Source: Bacillus cabrialesii
GTDB taxonomy: Bacteria > Bacillota > Bacilli > Bacillales > Bacillaceae
NCBI RefSeq assembly: GCF_004124315.2
Contig: NZ_CP096889.1
Location: forward strand, 2,959,001-3,023,000
Length of the DNA stretch: 64,000 nt
Direction of reading: 5' to 3'
Below, in pieces: positions 8,535 through 17,802 of the stretch. Each line of letters starts with the position of its first letter. Within the stretch, counting starts at the first letter, position 1. The notes under the pieces were generated by a model. It was not told where the DNA came from. It made no database searches and saw only the letters and a list, made by a program, of their open reading frames with translations. Position numbers and translations under genes: made by a program.

Positions 8535-8852
8535 TTGAAATTGCGTCATCTACTTTTAGGAGCAGGACTTGGCATTTGTACGGCAGTCGTTGTGAAACAA
8601 TATGTGATGAAGCCTTATATATCTTCAGAAAAAGCGCTTCGAATCGTAAAATCCGCTTTTAAGCAGCGTGGGCCGATTGACGGATCATGGATTTACACCC
8701 AGCCCGAGCCTTACAATGTGAACGGAGAAACGGTACAGGTGTACAAAACCGGCATTACACGATCAGCTTTCGGAGAGTTAGAACAATATGAAGTCATGGT
8801 GGATGCGAAAACAGGGGAAATTGTAGATGTCATTGATACAATCGCCTCTTAA
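8535..8852 (+). CDS. ytzB: YtzB, membrane-anchored PepSY-domain protein
   Basis: 105 residues. The start is TTG, chosen because AGGAGGTG (8520-8527) is eight bases upstream. Residues 5-22 are an N-terminal hydrophobic anchor. The rest is a small PepSY-type domain exposed outside the membrane, ending in EVMVDAKTGEIVDVIDTI. PepSY domains often act as peptidase inhibitors or modulators; no specific role is known here. It has its own strong promoter and shares a bidirectional terminator with malS. Confidence 0.88.
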   Translation: MKLRHLLLGAGLGICTAVVVKQYVMKPYISSEKALRIVKSAFKQRGPIDGSWIYTQPEPYNVNGETVQVYKTGITRSAFGELEQYEVMVDAKTGEIVDVIDTIAS

Positions 8853-8872
8853 CGCCGGACAAGCGCAACATA

Positions 8873-8903
8873 AAAGCCGCTGCCTACGCAGCGGCTCTTT
8901 TTT
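8873..8903. terminator. Bidirectional terminator of ytzB and malS
   Basis: Stem GCCGCTGC (8876-8883) / GCAGCGGC (8888-8895), with an A-run on the left and a T-run on the right, between convergent ytzB and malS. Confidence 0.9.
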
Positions 8904-8904
8904 A

Positions 8905-10605
8905 TTATATCGCGCGAATCGGTTTATATACCGGATACCACATCGCGTCCTGCACAGCCTGTATAATGTCCTCAGGCTCTTCCGTCGCGACGCCTTCCTT
9001 CATTGCGGTTTTAGCGACTTCAACCGCGACGGTTGCCGATACAGTCCGCAAATCCTCTACTTTTGGAAGCATCGGCGCGCCAGGCACACCGACATTGACC
9101 ATACTTGCGATCGCCCGGGCACATGCTTCAAACATGCCGTCGGTAATTAATTTTGATTTGGTAACAATCGTCCCAAGACCGAGACCCGGAAAGACAAGCG
9201 CGTTGTTCGCTTGGCCGATATGATACGTTACGCCGTTATACTCCACTGGCGGGAACGGGCTTCCTGTCGTGATCAGCGCGCGACCTTCCGTCCATTCGAT
9301 TAAATCCTGCGGCTTTGCTTCAGAAAGAGTAGTCGGATTTGACATCGGCAAAATGGCCGGACGTTTAACGTGTGACGCCATTTCTTTTACAATTTCTTCA
9401 GTAAAAGCGCCTGAAACCGTAGATGTGCCGATCAGGATCGTTGGTTTCGCCTGGCGGACCACTTCAAGAAGATCAATGCCTCCGCCTTCTCCGTTCCGCT
9501 GATAATCCTTCACCTCATCGGCCGATCGGGCATACGGCTTTTGAAAATCGAGAAGCTGATCCATATCATCTGTTAACAGCCCGTTTCGGTCTATGCACCA
9601 GAAGCGCTGGAATGATTCTTCCTCACTCAGCCCATCGCGCACCAATGCTTCCCGCAGCTGTTCAGCAATCCCGATTCCTGCCGTCCCCGCTCCGAATATG
9701 ACGACTCTGTGATCCTTCAGCGGCACTTTAGACGCTTTTGCACAGGATAAGACCGCCGCCAGTGAAACAGCGCCTGTCCCTTGGATATCATCATTGAACG
9801 TACACACTTTATCTTTGTAGCGTTTCAAAATGCTGCGCGCGTTTTTCGCTCCGAAATCTTCCCAGTGCAGCAGCGCATTCGGGAACGTTTCTCTCGCCAG
9901 CGCAACATAATCGTCAATAAATTGGTCATAGCGCTCCCCGCGCACTCTGGAATGCTGGTTGCCGACATAAAGCGGATCGTTTAAGAGGCTCTCCTGATTT
10001 GTCCCCGCATCTAAAACGACAGCCAGCACTCTGCTCGGATCAATGCCCGCAGCAGCCGTATAAACCGCCAGCTTGCCGATAGAAATCGCGATTCCGCCAA
10101 CACCCCAGTCTCCGATTCCTAAAATTCCTTCCGCGTCAGTTGCAACAATTAAATCGATTGTATCACTTTGATCTTTATACTGTTTAAACGCTTCTCTCAT
10201 ACCGTCCGGGTCATCAATAGACAGATAGAGCCCCCTTGGCTTTCTGTATTCATGGCTGTATCTCTGGATCGCCGTTCCAACTGTCGGTGTGTAGACAACC
10301 GGGAGCATTTCCCCTAAATGGTCATTTAACAAGCGGTAAAACAGCGTTTCGTTCCGATCGTGCAACGCAGTTAAATAGACATTTTTACTTAGATCGTCAG
10401 GCTGTGCGGAGTATTGTTCGTACGCTCTTTTCGCCTGATCTTCAATCGTTAATACCTTTGGCGGCAGAAAGCCTTTTAAACCAAGTTCTTTTCTTTCTTC
10501 CTCAGTAAAAGCAACACCTTTGTTCAAAAAAGGAACAGAGAGTACTTCAAGGCCTCTTAACGTTGTTTGAATGTCTCCTTCGTTTGTTACTGTAAATTGT
10601 TTCAC
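8905..10605 (-). CDS. malS: NAD-dependent malic enzyme MalS
   Basis: 566 residues. It oxidatively decarboxylates malate to pyruvate with NAD+. Family motifs: VVYTPTVGTAIQRYSHEYRKPRGLYLSI (active-site Tyr, cut here across residues about 102-129), GDWGVGGIAISIGKLA (malic signature), FNDDIQGTGAV (metal-binding Asp pair) and the Rossmann loop IFGAGTAGIGIAEQL near 308. The start is GTG, preceded by AGGAAGAGG. The length agrees with the large NAD malic enzymes (MaeA, MalS, MleA), and the place beside ytnP identifies MalS. Monocistronic. Confidence 0.94.
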   Translation of the reverse strand: MKQFTVTNEGDIQTTLRGLEVLSVPFLNKGVAFTEEERKELGLKGFLPPKVLTIEDQAKRAYEQYSAQPDDLSKNVYLTALHDRNETLFYRLLNDHLGEMLPVVYTPTVGTAIQRYSHEYRKPRGLYLSIDDPDGMREAFKQYKDQSDTIDLIVATDAEGILGIGDWGVGGIAISIGKLAVYTAAAGIDPSRVLAVVLDAGTNQESLLNDPLYVGNQHSRVRGERYDQFIDDYVALARETFPNALLHWEDFGAKNARSILKRYKDKVCTFNDDIQGTGAVSLAAVLSCAKASKVPLKDHRVVIFGAGTAGIGIAEQLREALVRDGLSEEESFQRFWCIDRNGLLTDDMDQLLDFQKPYARSADEVKDYQRNGEGGGIDLLEVVRQAKPTILIGTSTVSGAFTEEIVKEMASHVKRPAILPMSNPTTLSEAKPQDLIEWTEGRALITTGSPFPPVEYNGVTYHIGQANNALVFPGLGLGTIVTKSKLITDGMFEACARAIASMVNVGVPGAPMLPKVEDLRTVSATVAVEVAKTAMKEGVATEEPEDIIQAVQDAMWYPVYKPIRAI

Positions 10606-10647
10606 CCTGCCTCTTCCTTTCTGAGCATAATTAGTACTAGGTTTGCA

Positions 10648-10675
10648 TTATTAGCCGGAAATCATGCAGGGTAAA
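10648..10675 (-). promoter_or_regulatory. Candidate SigA promoter of malS
   Basis: On the minus strand, TTTACC (10670-10675), 16-17 bases, TAATAAT (10648-10654), about 40 bases before the malS GTG. Confidence 0.5.
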
Positions 10676-10690
10676 CATAAAAATATGCTG

Positions 10691-11533
10691 TTAGTTGATT
10701 CGCTTGACTGAATCTTTGATGCTTCCATCCTCATCCCACTTAAGCGCTCGATATTCGGCATCATGGTAGAAAATAAACCATGCGTCTTTTTCCGCTGCGA
10801 ATGCCTGCCATTTCTGCTTTTGCGGTATAGAGGTCATGGGATAATCATCGTAAGCCAGCACCCATAGCGGATTGCGGTGGGCGTGTGTCGGCATCAGATC
10901 TGCCATATGTATAGCGGTTTCACCCGCATCCTCGCATACAAGAATACTGTGCCCGTCACTATGGCCCCCGGTGTGATGCAGCGTAATTCCTTCTGTGATT
11001 GTTAAGGTTTCTTCAAAGGTTTTAACTTGGGCGTTAACTGCCTCCCAGTTTTCTTTCCAGTACGTATTTTTCGATCTGATATTCGGGTGGCGCATTTCAT
11101 TCCATTCAATAGCTGATGCATAAATCACTGCATTCGGAAAGACAGAGGTGAGTTGCTCTCCTTCATATTCTGTTAAACCGCATGCATGGTCGAAATGAAG
11201 GTGTGTCATAGCAATCACGTCTATAGCAGCAGCTGTTAATCCGAGCGCCGCTAATGATGTTTTCACATTCGACTCTTGTGTCACGCCATAGTTTCGTTTT
11301 TGTTTATCAGTCAGCTTGCCGGACCCAATTCCGGCGTCGACAATGATATTAAGCCCGTCCTTTTGAATCAAAATAGGGTCTGTCCTTAGTTCAATCTGGT
11401 TTTTTTCATTGACTGGATACTTTTTAGACCATAGCGGCTTTGGAACAACGCCGAACATGGCGCCTCCGTCCATATGTGTCACGCCTCCGTCAAGCCAGGT
11501 TAACGTGATGTTTCCGATTGTCATTGTTTCCAT
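10691..11533 (-). CDS. ytnP: YtnP, metallo-beta-lactamase fold lactonase
   Basis: 280 residues from the ATG at 11533; this start is chosen because the GGGGGG ribosome site ends eight bases upstream, while the in-frame ATG at 11539 touches it. The metal site is MTHLHFDHACG (HxHxDH) near residue 111, with later HTGGHSDGH and HMADLMPTHAH supplying further ligands. YtnP of B. subtilis is reported to hydrolyse N-acyl-homoserine lactones and to disturb signalling in Streptomyces. No signal peptide. It is separated from upstream trmB by a terminator. Confidence 0.92.
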   Translation of the reverse strand: METMTIGNITLTWLDGGVTHMDGGAMFGVVPKPLWSKKYPVNEKNQIELRTDPILIQKDGLNIIVDAGIGSGKLTDKQKRNYGVTQESNVKTSLAALGLTAAAIDVIAMTHLHFDHACGLTEYEGEQLTSVFPNAVIYASAIEWNEMRHPNIRSKNTYWKENWEAVNAQVKTFEETLTITEGITLHHTGGHSDGHSILVCEDAGETAIHMADLMPTHAHRNPLWVLAYDDYPMTSIPQKQKWQAFAAEKDAWFIFYHDAEYRALKWDEDGSIKDSVKRIN

Positions 11534-11571
11534 TTTCATCCCCCCTGACATCATGGTAGCAAACGGTCCAT

Positions 11572-11600
11572 AAAAAAAACAGACTCCAATCAGAGTCTGT
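11572..11600 (-). terminator. trmB terminator
   Basis: Stem ACAGACTC (11579-11586) / GAGTCTGT (11593-11600), with eight T on the minus strand, directly after the trmB stop. Confidence 0.88.
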
Positions 11601-11602
11601 CT

Positions 11603-12244
11603 TTACGTTCTCCATTCAACCTCTGCCCGATAGATCGGCTGGCCGAGTGCTGAGAATTTTTCTTCGTATTCTGTCATGATATTGCCTTCCAGATTGCTGT
11701 TATGCAAATCGAGACTGACATATGTCAGCAGCAGGCCGTACTCGGAGAAGCTTTTCAAAGAGTACTCAAACAAGCCGCGGTTGTCCGTTTTAAAATGAAT
11801 CGCCCCGCCTTTTCCCATCACTTCTTCATATTTTTTGAGGAAGTGGGAATACGTCAGACGGCGTTTTTCATGACGGTTCTTCGGCCAAGGATCAGAAAAG
11901 TTCAAGTAGACCCGTTTGACTTCACCCTGCTCAAACACATCTGTCAGCGTGTCCGCATCTATATTCAGAAGCTTTACATTCGGCGCTTCGGTATCTTTTA
12001 CTTTTTGGACGGCTGTCACGATGACGCTTTTAAATAACTCAATCCCAATATAATTGATATCAGGGTTTTGTTTGGCCATTCCAGAAATGAATTGCCCTTT
12101 TCCTGTACCAACCTCAATATGAATCGGATTGTCGTTGCCAAACACTGTGTTCCATTTTCCTTTATAATCAGCTGGATTGCTGATGGCAATATCTGCGTTT
12201 TCAGCCAAAAAGTCATCAGCCCAAGGCTTGTGGCGCATTCTCAT
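11603..12244 (-). CDS. trmB: tRNA (guanine-N7-)-methyltransferase TrmB
   Basis: 213 residues from the ATG at 12244, preceded by AGAGGTG. An upstream extension of the frame to 12412 has no ribosome site and does not resemble the family. It forms m7G46 in tRNA using S-adenosylmethionine. Visible motifs: IEVGTGKGQFI (SAM loop), IGIELFKSV, and FSDPWPKNRHEKRRL, the family signature with the catalytic region. Also called ytmQ. Confidence 0.95.
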   Translation of the reverse strand: MRMRHKPWADDFLAENADIAISNPADYKGKWNTVFGNDNPIHIEVGTGKGQFISGMAKQNPDINYIGIELFKSVIVTAVQKVKDTEAPNVKLLNIDADTLTDVFEQGEVKRVYLNFSDPWPKNRHEKRRLTYSHFLKKYEEVMGKGGAIHFKTDNRGLFEYSLKSFSEYGLLLTYVSLDLHNSNLEGNIMTEYEEKFSALGQPIYRAEVEWRT

Positions 12245-12345
12245 ATGATTGACACCTCTATCTATTATTTCGACTAACAACATACCATGAATTAAAAAGA
12301 CCCGCAAGCTCGTTTTTCCAGTGTGCCCGCTACGTCTGAGCATAT

Positions 12346-12373
12346 AAAAAAAGAGGTTCCCGTCTGCCGGAAC
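12346..12373 (-). terminator. Possible minus-strand terminator downstream of ytmP
   Basis: Short stem GTTCC (12356-12360) / GGAAC (12369-12373), followed on the minus strand by CTC and seven T. It could end ytmP transcripts that have run antisense through ytzH. The stem is short. Confidence 0.4.
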
Positions 12374-12448
12374 ACTCCTGTCACATGTATAAAAACGCTC
12401 TGTTTTGAACAATTTAACCCGTATGATACTGAAGGGATGTGTACCGTT

Positions 12449-12727
12449 ATGGGTTTACATTATGAGCATCAAGTTCATTTATTGAAGGATATATTGACTG
12501 ACCATCAATTGGACTGCTGCGGAACCGTCGCAGAGTACGAGCAGCTTGAGCGTGTGATTAAATCGCTGATGGCAAACACGGAGCTTGATTCAAACTTCAA
12601 AAACGTGCTGGAGGATGTTTACCGCTACAGCCAATCAGGAATATCGTCCAAATCCATCGACTCACACATACAAGAGCATCAAAACAGCCTGTCTCAATGG
12701 GTAGAGCAAATGGATTCGTATTCCTGA
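12449..12727 (+). CDS. ytzH: YtzH, small conserved protein
   Basis: 92 residues from ATG 12449, the size known for B. subtilis YtzH. The ATG 12437 lies closer to the GAAGGG ribosome site, so a 96-residue form is possible. The open frame extends upstream to 12323, but that part has no ribosome site. The protein is soluble, acidic and mostly helical (DILTDHQLDCCGTVAEYEQL...), with an adjacent cysteine pair near residues 22-23. Function unknown. Its stop codon abuts the stop codon of convergent ytmP with no base between. Confidence 0.85.
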   Translation: MGLHYEHQVHLLKDILTDHQLDCCGTVAEYEQLERVIKSLMANTELDSNFKNVLEDVYRYSQSGISSKSIDSHIQEHQNSLSQWVEQMDSYS

Positions 12728-13525
12728 TTATTCAACGATACGTTTCATGAGGATATGCAGTTCTTCCATTGCATCATGAAATTCCTTATCATTGCCTTTC
12801 GCTTTGTGCCAGGCAATGAAAGTGATTGTTTCGGATAACACATACCAAGCCATTCGCAGCCGCAGGCTTTCTGTTAACTCAATGCCGTACATGCTCAGCC
12901 AGCTCTCCCAAGCTGGCTTTTCGACGTAGTGGTACAGCAAAGGCCCGAGATCCATCGCCGGATCAGCGATCATGGCGCCGTCCCAGTCAATTAAATACAG
13001 CTGGTTGTCTTCAGACAATAGCCAGTTATTATGATTGACATCACAATGGCAAACGACTTTCTCACCGAAATGCACTTCATGCAGATGTTCTTCTAAATAC
13101 TTGATTCCTTCTTGAATCAGCGGCGAAGATTGCTGCACAGCAAATACAGCCTGCTTCAGCTGAGACAGAAGAGCCCCCGGGTTCAGCGGTTCTTTTCCAA
13201 GTCTTTTCAGCATGTCCAGCAAGGCTTTTGATGTGTGTATTTTACGAAGCAATTCAGCAACGGGCCGTCCGCTCATATCTTTAGGCTTCAGCTCTCTGCC
13301 GGTCATCCAGTGCTGGGCCGTAATGACGTCCCCATTTTCCATCCGTTTTGTCCAAACCAGCTTCGGAACAATGCCTTCGGCGGATAAAACAGCTAAGAAA
13401 GGTGAGCTATTACGTTTTAAAAAAAGCTGCTGCCCGTTATGTTTCGCATAATATGCATCTCCTGTAGCTCCTCCGGCAGGGAAGATCTCCCAATCGCTAC
13501 CTAGTAATTGTCCCAACCAGTTCAT
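12728..13525 (-). CDS. ytmP: YtmP, aminoglycoside/choline kinase-like phosphotransferase
   Basis: 265 residues from ATG 13525; TTG 13537 in the same frame is an alternative, and both have weak ribosome sites. The protein-kinase-like fold of the APH family is shown by VVCHCDVNHNNWLL (catalytic HxDxxxxN, near residue 160) and LIDWDGAMIADPAMDLG (metal-binding DWD). It probably phosphorylates a small alcohol or amine; the substrate is unknown. No resistance function is indicated. Confidence 0.88.
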   Translation of the reverse strand: MNWLGQLLGSDWEIFPAGGATGDAYYAKHNGQQLFLKRNSSPFLAVLSAEGIVPKLVWTKRMENGDVITAQHWMTGRELKPKDMSGRPVAELLRKIHTSKALLDMLKRLGKEPLNPGALLSQLKQAVFAVQQSSPLIQEGIKYLEEHLHEVHFGEKVVCHCDVNHNNWLLSEDNQLYLIDWDGAMIADPAMDLGPLLYHYVEKPAWESWLSMYGIELTESLRLRMAWYVLSETITFIAWHKAKGNDKEFHDAMEELHILMKRIVE

Positions 13526-13623
13526 ATCAATGTTCAACCCATCATTTCTTAAAATATTTTAGAATAAAGGCGAATCGTCTCTAGTCTATCCAGCGAGTGC
13601 CTTTTTCGTACGAATCGTATGAA

Positions 13624-13672
13624 AATAAAAAAGACAGCTATTGAGAGTCTCATATGCTAATCAATAGCCGTC
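13624..13672 (-). terminator. Terminator of the ytlPQR-amyX operon
   Basis: Stem GACAGCTATTGA (13633-13644) / TCAATAGCCGTC (13661-13672) with one wobble and a T-run on the minus strand. Confidence 0.85.
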
Positions 13673-13704
13673 CTTTAAATTTTAGCGCTATAGCACAAAC
13701 TTCG

Positions 13705-15861
13705 TCAAGCAAAACTCTTAAGATCTGATGCTAAATATAAGATAACCGTTCCGATACCGTTTACCGCAACCGCTTTCTTGATTTCTTTCTGTTCATGCTG
13801 AAAACCTGATGTATTACATAAAAGCTGGTACGTTTTGTCGTTTGGCAGCTTCCATTCAACGGATTCCGGACTCGCGTGATGGATGACGATGATGTCCTCC
13901 CAGTTATCAAACGCGCCAAGATCATGAAGCCTGTATGCGATGAGGTGTTCGTTTAGCGTTAAACATTCGAGATGGCGCTGGATGTCTGTGGCGGAATTGA
14001 GCCGGAATGCCGGATGCGCTTTTCTCAGCGAGATCAGTTTGCGGATGTAGTCAACATCTTCTTTGAATGTTTCACGCCGGTCCCAATCCAGCTGGTTGAT
14101 GCTGTCACTGGATTGATAGCTGTTTTCCACTCCCTGCTTCGTCCGGAAAAATTCCTGTCCGCTGTGAATAAACGGCACCCCTTGGGCAAGCAAAATAATC
14201 GCGGACGCCAGCCGTTGCCTGCTTCTCTTTCGGCTGTCAGTTTCATGAGGCAGGGCAAGACTCATTTTATCCCAAAAGGTGTGATTATCGTGTGACTCGA
14301 CATAATTGATAGACTGGCTGGGTTCAGGAACAACCGGCGCTAATGCCTTCCATCCGGAAGACCCGGCAATCCCATGCATAACGGTTTCCGCTGCTTCCCC
14401 GCCGCCGAGCGCAAAGCCAGCAGCCGTGAGGTGAAAGGTGTTCCCTTTCACAGCGTCGCGAAACATATCATTAAAAAAGCCGATGCCCGGCATTTTTGAA
14501 GCGTTTGCCAAGGCGGCTTTCTGTTCATGCGGCAGCGGTGTCGCCAAATCCCATCCTTCCCCAAACAGCAGGATTCCGGGCTTTACCGCAGTTGCTTTTT
14601 CTTTGATATAAAGCACGGTGTCAATATCTAAAATGCCGAGCAGATCAAAACGGAAGCCGTCGGCATCGTATTCCTCCAGCCAATAGATGACGCAGTCCGC
14701 AATAAATTTTCTCGCCATCCGTCTTTCTGATGCGATATCATTTCCAACGCCGGTGCCGTTTGACGGCATTCCAAACTCGTCATGCCGGAAATAATAACCG
14801 GGCACTATCTTTTCAAATGGGGAATTCTGCCTCTCGTATACATGGTTAAAAACGACATCCAGAATAACTCGCAGGCCGTGCTGGTGAAGGGTTTTGATCA
14901 TTTGTTTTAACTCTGTTTTTCTTATTTGCGGATCATGAGGGTTTGAGGCATAGCTTCCCTCCGGGGCAAAGAAATGAAGCGGGTTATATCCCCAATTGTA
15001 AGCATCAAGCGGCTTCTCTTCATCAACTCCGGCAAAATCATTCACCGGCAAAAGCTCTACATGTGTAACGCCGAGCTCTTTTACATACGCCAGTCCTGAG
15101 GAACATCCATTTGTGGTTTGCGTATCCGTTTCCGTCAGCGCTAAGTATTTCCCCTTGTTTTTCATGCCGCTGTTTTCATGAATGGAGAAATCACGGATGT
15201 GCATCTCATAGATGACAGCATCCGCAGGGTTTGAGAATGGTTTGAGCGGGTCAGCCTTTTTCATTTGATCCGGGCGCAGGACGACACCCTTCTCTCCATT
15301 TACCGTCACGGCCTTTGCATACGGGTCAACGGTTTCCGCCCACTCTGAATTGTTGCATATGCAGAACACATACTCATACCCGTGGAGATCACCGCTGACC
15401 GTAACGGCATAAACGCCTTTTTCCAACCGAGTCATTTGGAATGTGCGCCCGCTTTTATTAGGGTGTGACAGCTTGACAGCAGCTGAGACTGCGGCAGGCG
15501 CCCATACTTTAAATTCAGTATAATCCGCAGTATAAACGGCCCCCAGCTCTCCGTCATAATAAAATGCATCATCAAACGAGTCCGTCCGGATGACCGCGCC
15601 AATTTGGAGATCCGTTTTGTCGCCGCTGCACGCTCTGACGGCATGTATTTTCCCGAATGTCACCGGATGTTCGGATACGCAAACGTACTTGTATGTTGCT
15701 TCAAGCCGGTATTCCTCCCTGACAGCCAGAGGAAAAACTGCCGTTTCTGTCTCAAGCCGAAACGGCGGTTTGATGATTTCTTTTTGTTTAGCAGGAATCA
15801 GAACGGTAATGACATTCATGTCATCGACATACGCTTCGAAGCTGCGGCGGATGCTGGCCAT
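13705..15861 (-). CDS. amyX: Type I pullulanase AmyX
   Basis: 718 residues, no signal peptide, so a cytoplasmic debranching enzyme cutting alpha-1,6 bonds in pullulan, limit dextrins and glycogen. The N-terminal part (about 1-210) carries beta-sandwich CBM48-type domains. The pullulanase signature appears as YNWGYNP near residue 290. GH13 catalytic residues lie in DGFRFDLLGI (nucleophile Asp), LFGEGWDL (acid Glu) and YVESHDNHT (Asp). GGAGAGAG precedes the ATG. It is the last gene of ytlP-ytlQ-ytlR-amyX, 25 bases after ytlR. Confidence 0.96.
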   Translation of the reverse strand: MASIRRSFEAYVDDMNVITVLIPAKQKEIIKPPFRLETETAVFPLAVREEYRLEATYKYVCVSEHPVTFGKIHAVRACSGDKTDLQIGAVIRTDSFDDAFYYDGELGAVYTADYTEFKVWAPAAVSAAVKLSHPNKSGRTFQMTRLEKGVYAVTVSGDLHGYEYVFCICNNSEWAETVDPYAKAVTVNGEKGVVLRPDQMKKADPLKPFSNPADAVIYEMHIRDFSIHENSGMKNKGKYLALTETDTQTTNGCSSGLAYVKELGVTHVELLPVNDFAGVDEEKPLDAYNWGYNPLHFFAPEGSYASNPHDPQIRKTELKQMIKTLHQHGLRVILDVVFNHVYERQNSPFEKIVPGYYFRHDEFGMPSNGTGVGNDIASERRMARKFIADCVIYWLEEYDADGFRFDLLGILDIDTVLYIKEKATAVKPGILLFGEGWDLATPLPHEQKAALANASKMPGIGFFNDMFRDAVKGNTFHLTAAGFALGGGEAAETVMHGIAGSSGWKALAPVVPEPSQSINYVESHDNHTFWDKMSLALPHETDSRKRSRQRLASAIILLAQGVPFIHSGQEFFRTKQGVENSYQSSDSINQLDWDRRETFKEDVDYIRKLISLRKAHPAFRLNSATDIQRHLECLTLNEHLIAYRLHDLGAFDNWEDIIVIHHASPESVEWKLPNDKTYQLLCNTSGFQHEQKEIKKAVAVNGIGTVILYLASDLKSFA

Positions 15862-15886
15862 CGGAAGCTCTCTCCTTCAAATACGT

Positions 15887-16816
15887 TTATGTTTTGATCT
15901 TTAGGGGCGAAGGACTCGATGACAGACGAAACGGGGTGGTGCCCATGATTTCTCCGTCGGCATGAAACGGAATTTTGTCCTTCGTGTAAAACGTAATGTC
16001 TTTTGCTTTCAACATCGTAACGCCATCCATCTTTGTATGTTTTCCAAATGCCATCAGACATAAAAGCCAATATTTTTTCAAAAACGGCTGATTCTCAACA
16101 ATCACGATATCAAACGCCTTCTCGCGCGGATTTGCAAGCGGGGCCGCCTTCATGCCGCCCCCGTAAAACGGATGGTTGGATACAACCGCAAACCAGACAT
16201 CATGAAATTCGTGCGTCTCGCCTTCCGTTGTGCAGGCTAACGAAAACGGCTTAAAAGTCGCCGAAGCGTGCAAATGGGAAAGCGGATACACAAGAAATCG
16301 AAGGCGGAGAAATAGAAAAGCCCGTCTCAACGGAAATTCCATCGCCTTTTTATTGACATATGCGTCAAACCCGATCCCGATATGATTCATAAAATAAAGA
16401 ACCTGCGATTTATCCTGAAGAAAATTTACGCTTCCTAAATGAAAGGTTCGGGTTAACGGACGCTTCTGCTTTCTGATTTCCTGTATCAAATCAATTTTTT
16501 TAATAGAGAATCCTCGCGAAAAATCATTATACGCGCCCGCCGGCACAAAGCTTAGTTCAATATCGTCTACATCTTTCAGCCCGTTGACAACTTCATGCAT
16601 GGTACCGTCTCCGCCAATGACGATCAGTCTCTTCAGCTTATATTCCTGTATCGTAGAAATCTGCCTGGCGAGTACCTCTGCGTGCCCCGGATGTTCCGTT
16701 AAAAATGAGCGGTGCTCAATCTTCCGTTTGATTAATTCCTTTTGAATGGACATCCAAACACGCAGGCCGTTGCGATGTCCTGCTGTCGGATTAATAATAA
16801 AAAACCAATGGCTCAT
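15887..16816 (-). CDS. ytlR: YtlR, diacylglycerol/sphingosine kinase family
   Basis: 309 residues. The catalytic-domain signature VIGGDGTMHEVVNG is at about 67-80, and the N-terminus FIINPTAGHRNG is the typical nucleotide-binding start of the DAGK family (as DgkB, YerQ, BmrU). A lipid kinase is probable; the substrate is unknown. AGGTGAG precedes the ATG. In one operon with ytlQ (47 bases upstream) and amyX. Confidence 0.9.
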   Translation of the reverse strand: MSHWFFIINPTAGHRNGLRVWMSIQKELIKRKIEHRSFLTEHPGHAEVLARQISTIQEYKLKRLIVIGGDGTMHEVVNGLKDVDDIELSFVPAGAYNDFSRGFSIKKIDLIQEIRKQKRPLTRTFHLGSVNFLQDKSQVLYFMNHIGIGFDAYVNKKAMEFPLRRAFLFLRLRFLVYPLSHLHASATFKPFSLACTTEGETHEFHDVWFAVVSNHPFYGGGMKAAPLANPREKAFDIVIVENQPFLKKYWLLCLMAFGKHTKMDGVTMLKAKDITFYTKDKIPFHADGEIMGTTPFRLSSSPSPLKIKT

Positions 16817-16863
16817 CTTCTCACCTGCTTATGTTATGAGAAAACCGCTCAAATCGTTCTCTT

Positions 16864-17778
16864 TTACTCCAGCCACTCTTGTCTGCGATAGGAGTCAGAC
16901 ATGCAGTAAGACAATAGAGCCTTTGCAGCCTTCACTTGATGATGCTTAATCGGAGCAGTGTTTTTCTTCTGCCGTTCAATCCATTCCTCCGCGCCGCGCT
17001 TATCCGCTATCTCTAAGCCGTATGGCGGTTCGGGGTAGTCGATATACGACGTTCTGCTTAAAAGCAATTTTCGAACCGGAATCTCAGCCTGTTTTTCCTT
17101 TACGATCTTTGACACAACGGAATCCGTTCGAAACAAGCTCAGTCCCGGATTTAACACTGATTCAGTCTGAGAGGCTGTTTTCTTGTCCCAAAAACGATTT
17201 TTAGACCCTATGTACACACTGTCTTCCTCCGCCTCTAAGAAAGAAACGCAAAAAATTTCAAGAGGGGAAATAATCACAATGCTTAATTCAACCGCCGCCT
17301 GCTGAATTTTCAGCACAGGCTTATACATAATGAAATAAGAATCAGGCAGCTGCTGGGTCAGATAACGCAAAATGCGGTCCTGCTTCACCTGGTTTGAGAG
17401 ATGAGATATTTCTGAAAGAGTAGAGCTTGCCCATTTGAGCTGAAATTCATATAAATGTCTTTTATAAAAAGAAGCAAGCGCCATCCTGCTCTTCGGCAGC
17501 CTTACATGTAATTCGTCTTCGTCCTCAAACCATTGGTGTCTCTCTTCTTGTATATCGGCTTTTATCTCTTCTTTTCTTCTTTTCAATGAAAATTTTTTTC
17601 GTTTCTGCAACGGTTCAGGCTCTTCGGCACTGGATTGCCGTTCTTCATGCTGGCGCTCCGCTGCTTCTAATAGTGAAAGCCAGCGCTCTTTTTTCAGCCG
17701 TACAAACTGGTTGATATAATGGTACGGATCAAGCTCATATCTCGATATATAATCATGAATTTTGATGATTTGTGCCAT
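16864..17778 (-). CDS. ytlQ: YtlQ, conserved protein of unknown function
   Basis: 304 residues from ATG 17778, which has GTGGAG eight bases upstream; the in-frame ATG at 17799 has no ribosome site and overlaps the end of ytlP. The N-terminal 100 residues are highly charged with a lysine-rich stretch (KRKKFSLKRRKEEIKADI, near 65-82) and probably helical. The rest is a mixed alpha/beta region. I do not recognise a catalytic motif. No membrane span or signal peptide. Confidence 0.85.
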   Translation of the reverse strand: MAQIIKIHDYISRYELDPYHYINQFVRLKKERWLSLLEAAERQHEERQSSAEEPEPLQKRKKFSLKRRKEEIKADIQEERHQWFEDEDELHVRLPKSRMALASFYKRHLYEFQLKWASSTLSEISHLSNQVKQDRILRYLTQQLPDSYFIMYKPVLKIQQAAVELSIVIISPLEIFCVSFLEAEEDSVYIGSKNRFWDKKTASQTESVLNPGLSLFRTDSVVSKIVKEKQAEIPVRKLLLSRTSYIDYPEPPYGLEIADKRGAEEWIERQKKNTAPIKHHQVKAAKALLSYCMSDSYRRQEWLE

Positions 17779-17802
17779 TTCGTTTCTCCACTCCGCCATG
17801 AA

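Noticed and set aside
12245..12412. N-terminal extension of trmB by 56 codons
   Set aside because: No ribosome site at the early ATG and no family similarity before MRMRHKPW; AGAGGTG marks the start at 12244.
12323..12448. N-terminal extension of ytzH by 42 codons
   Set aside because: No ribosome site, Cys-rich odd composition, and it covers the trmB upstream region and a hairpin.
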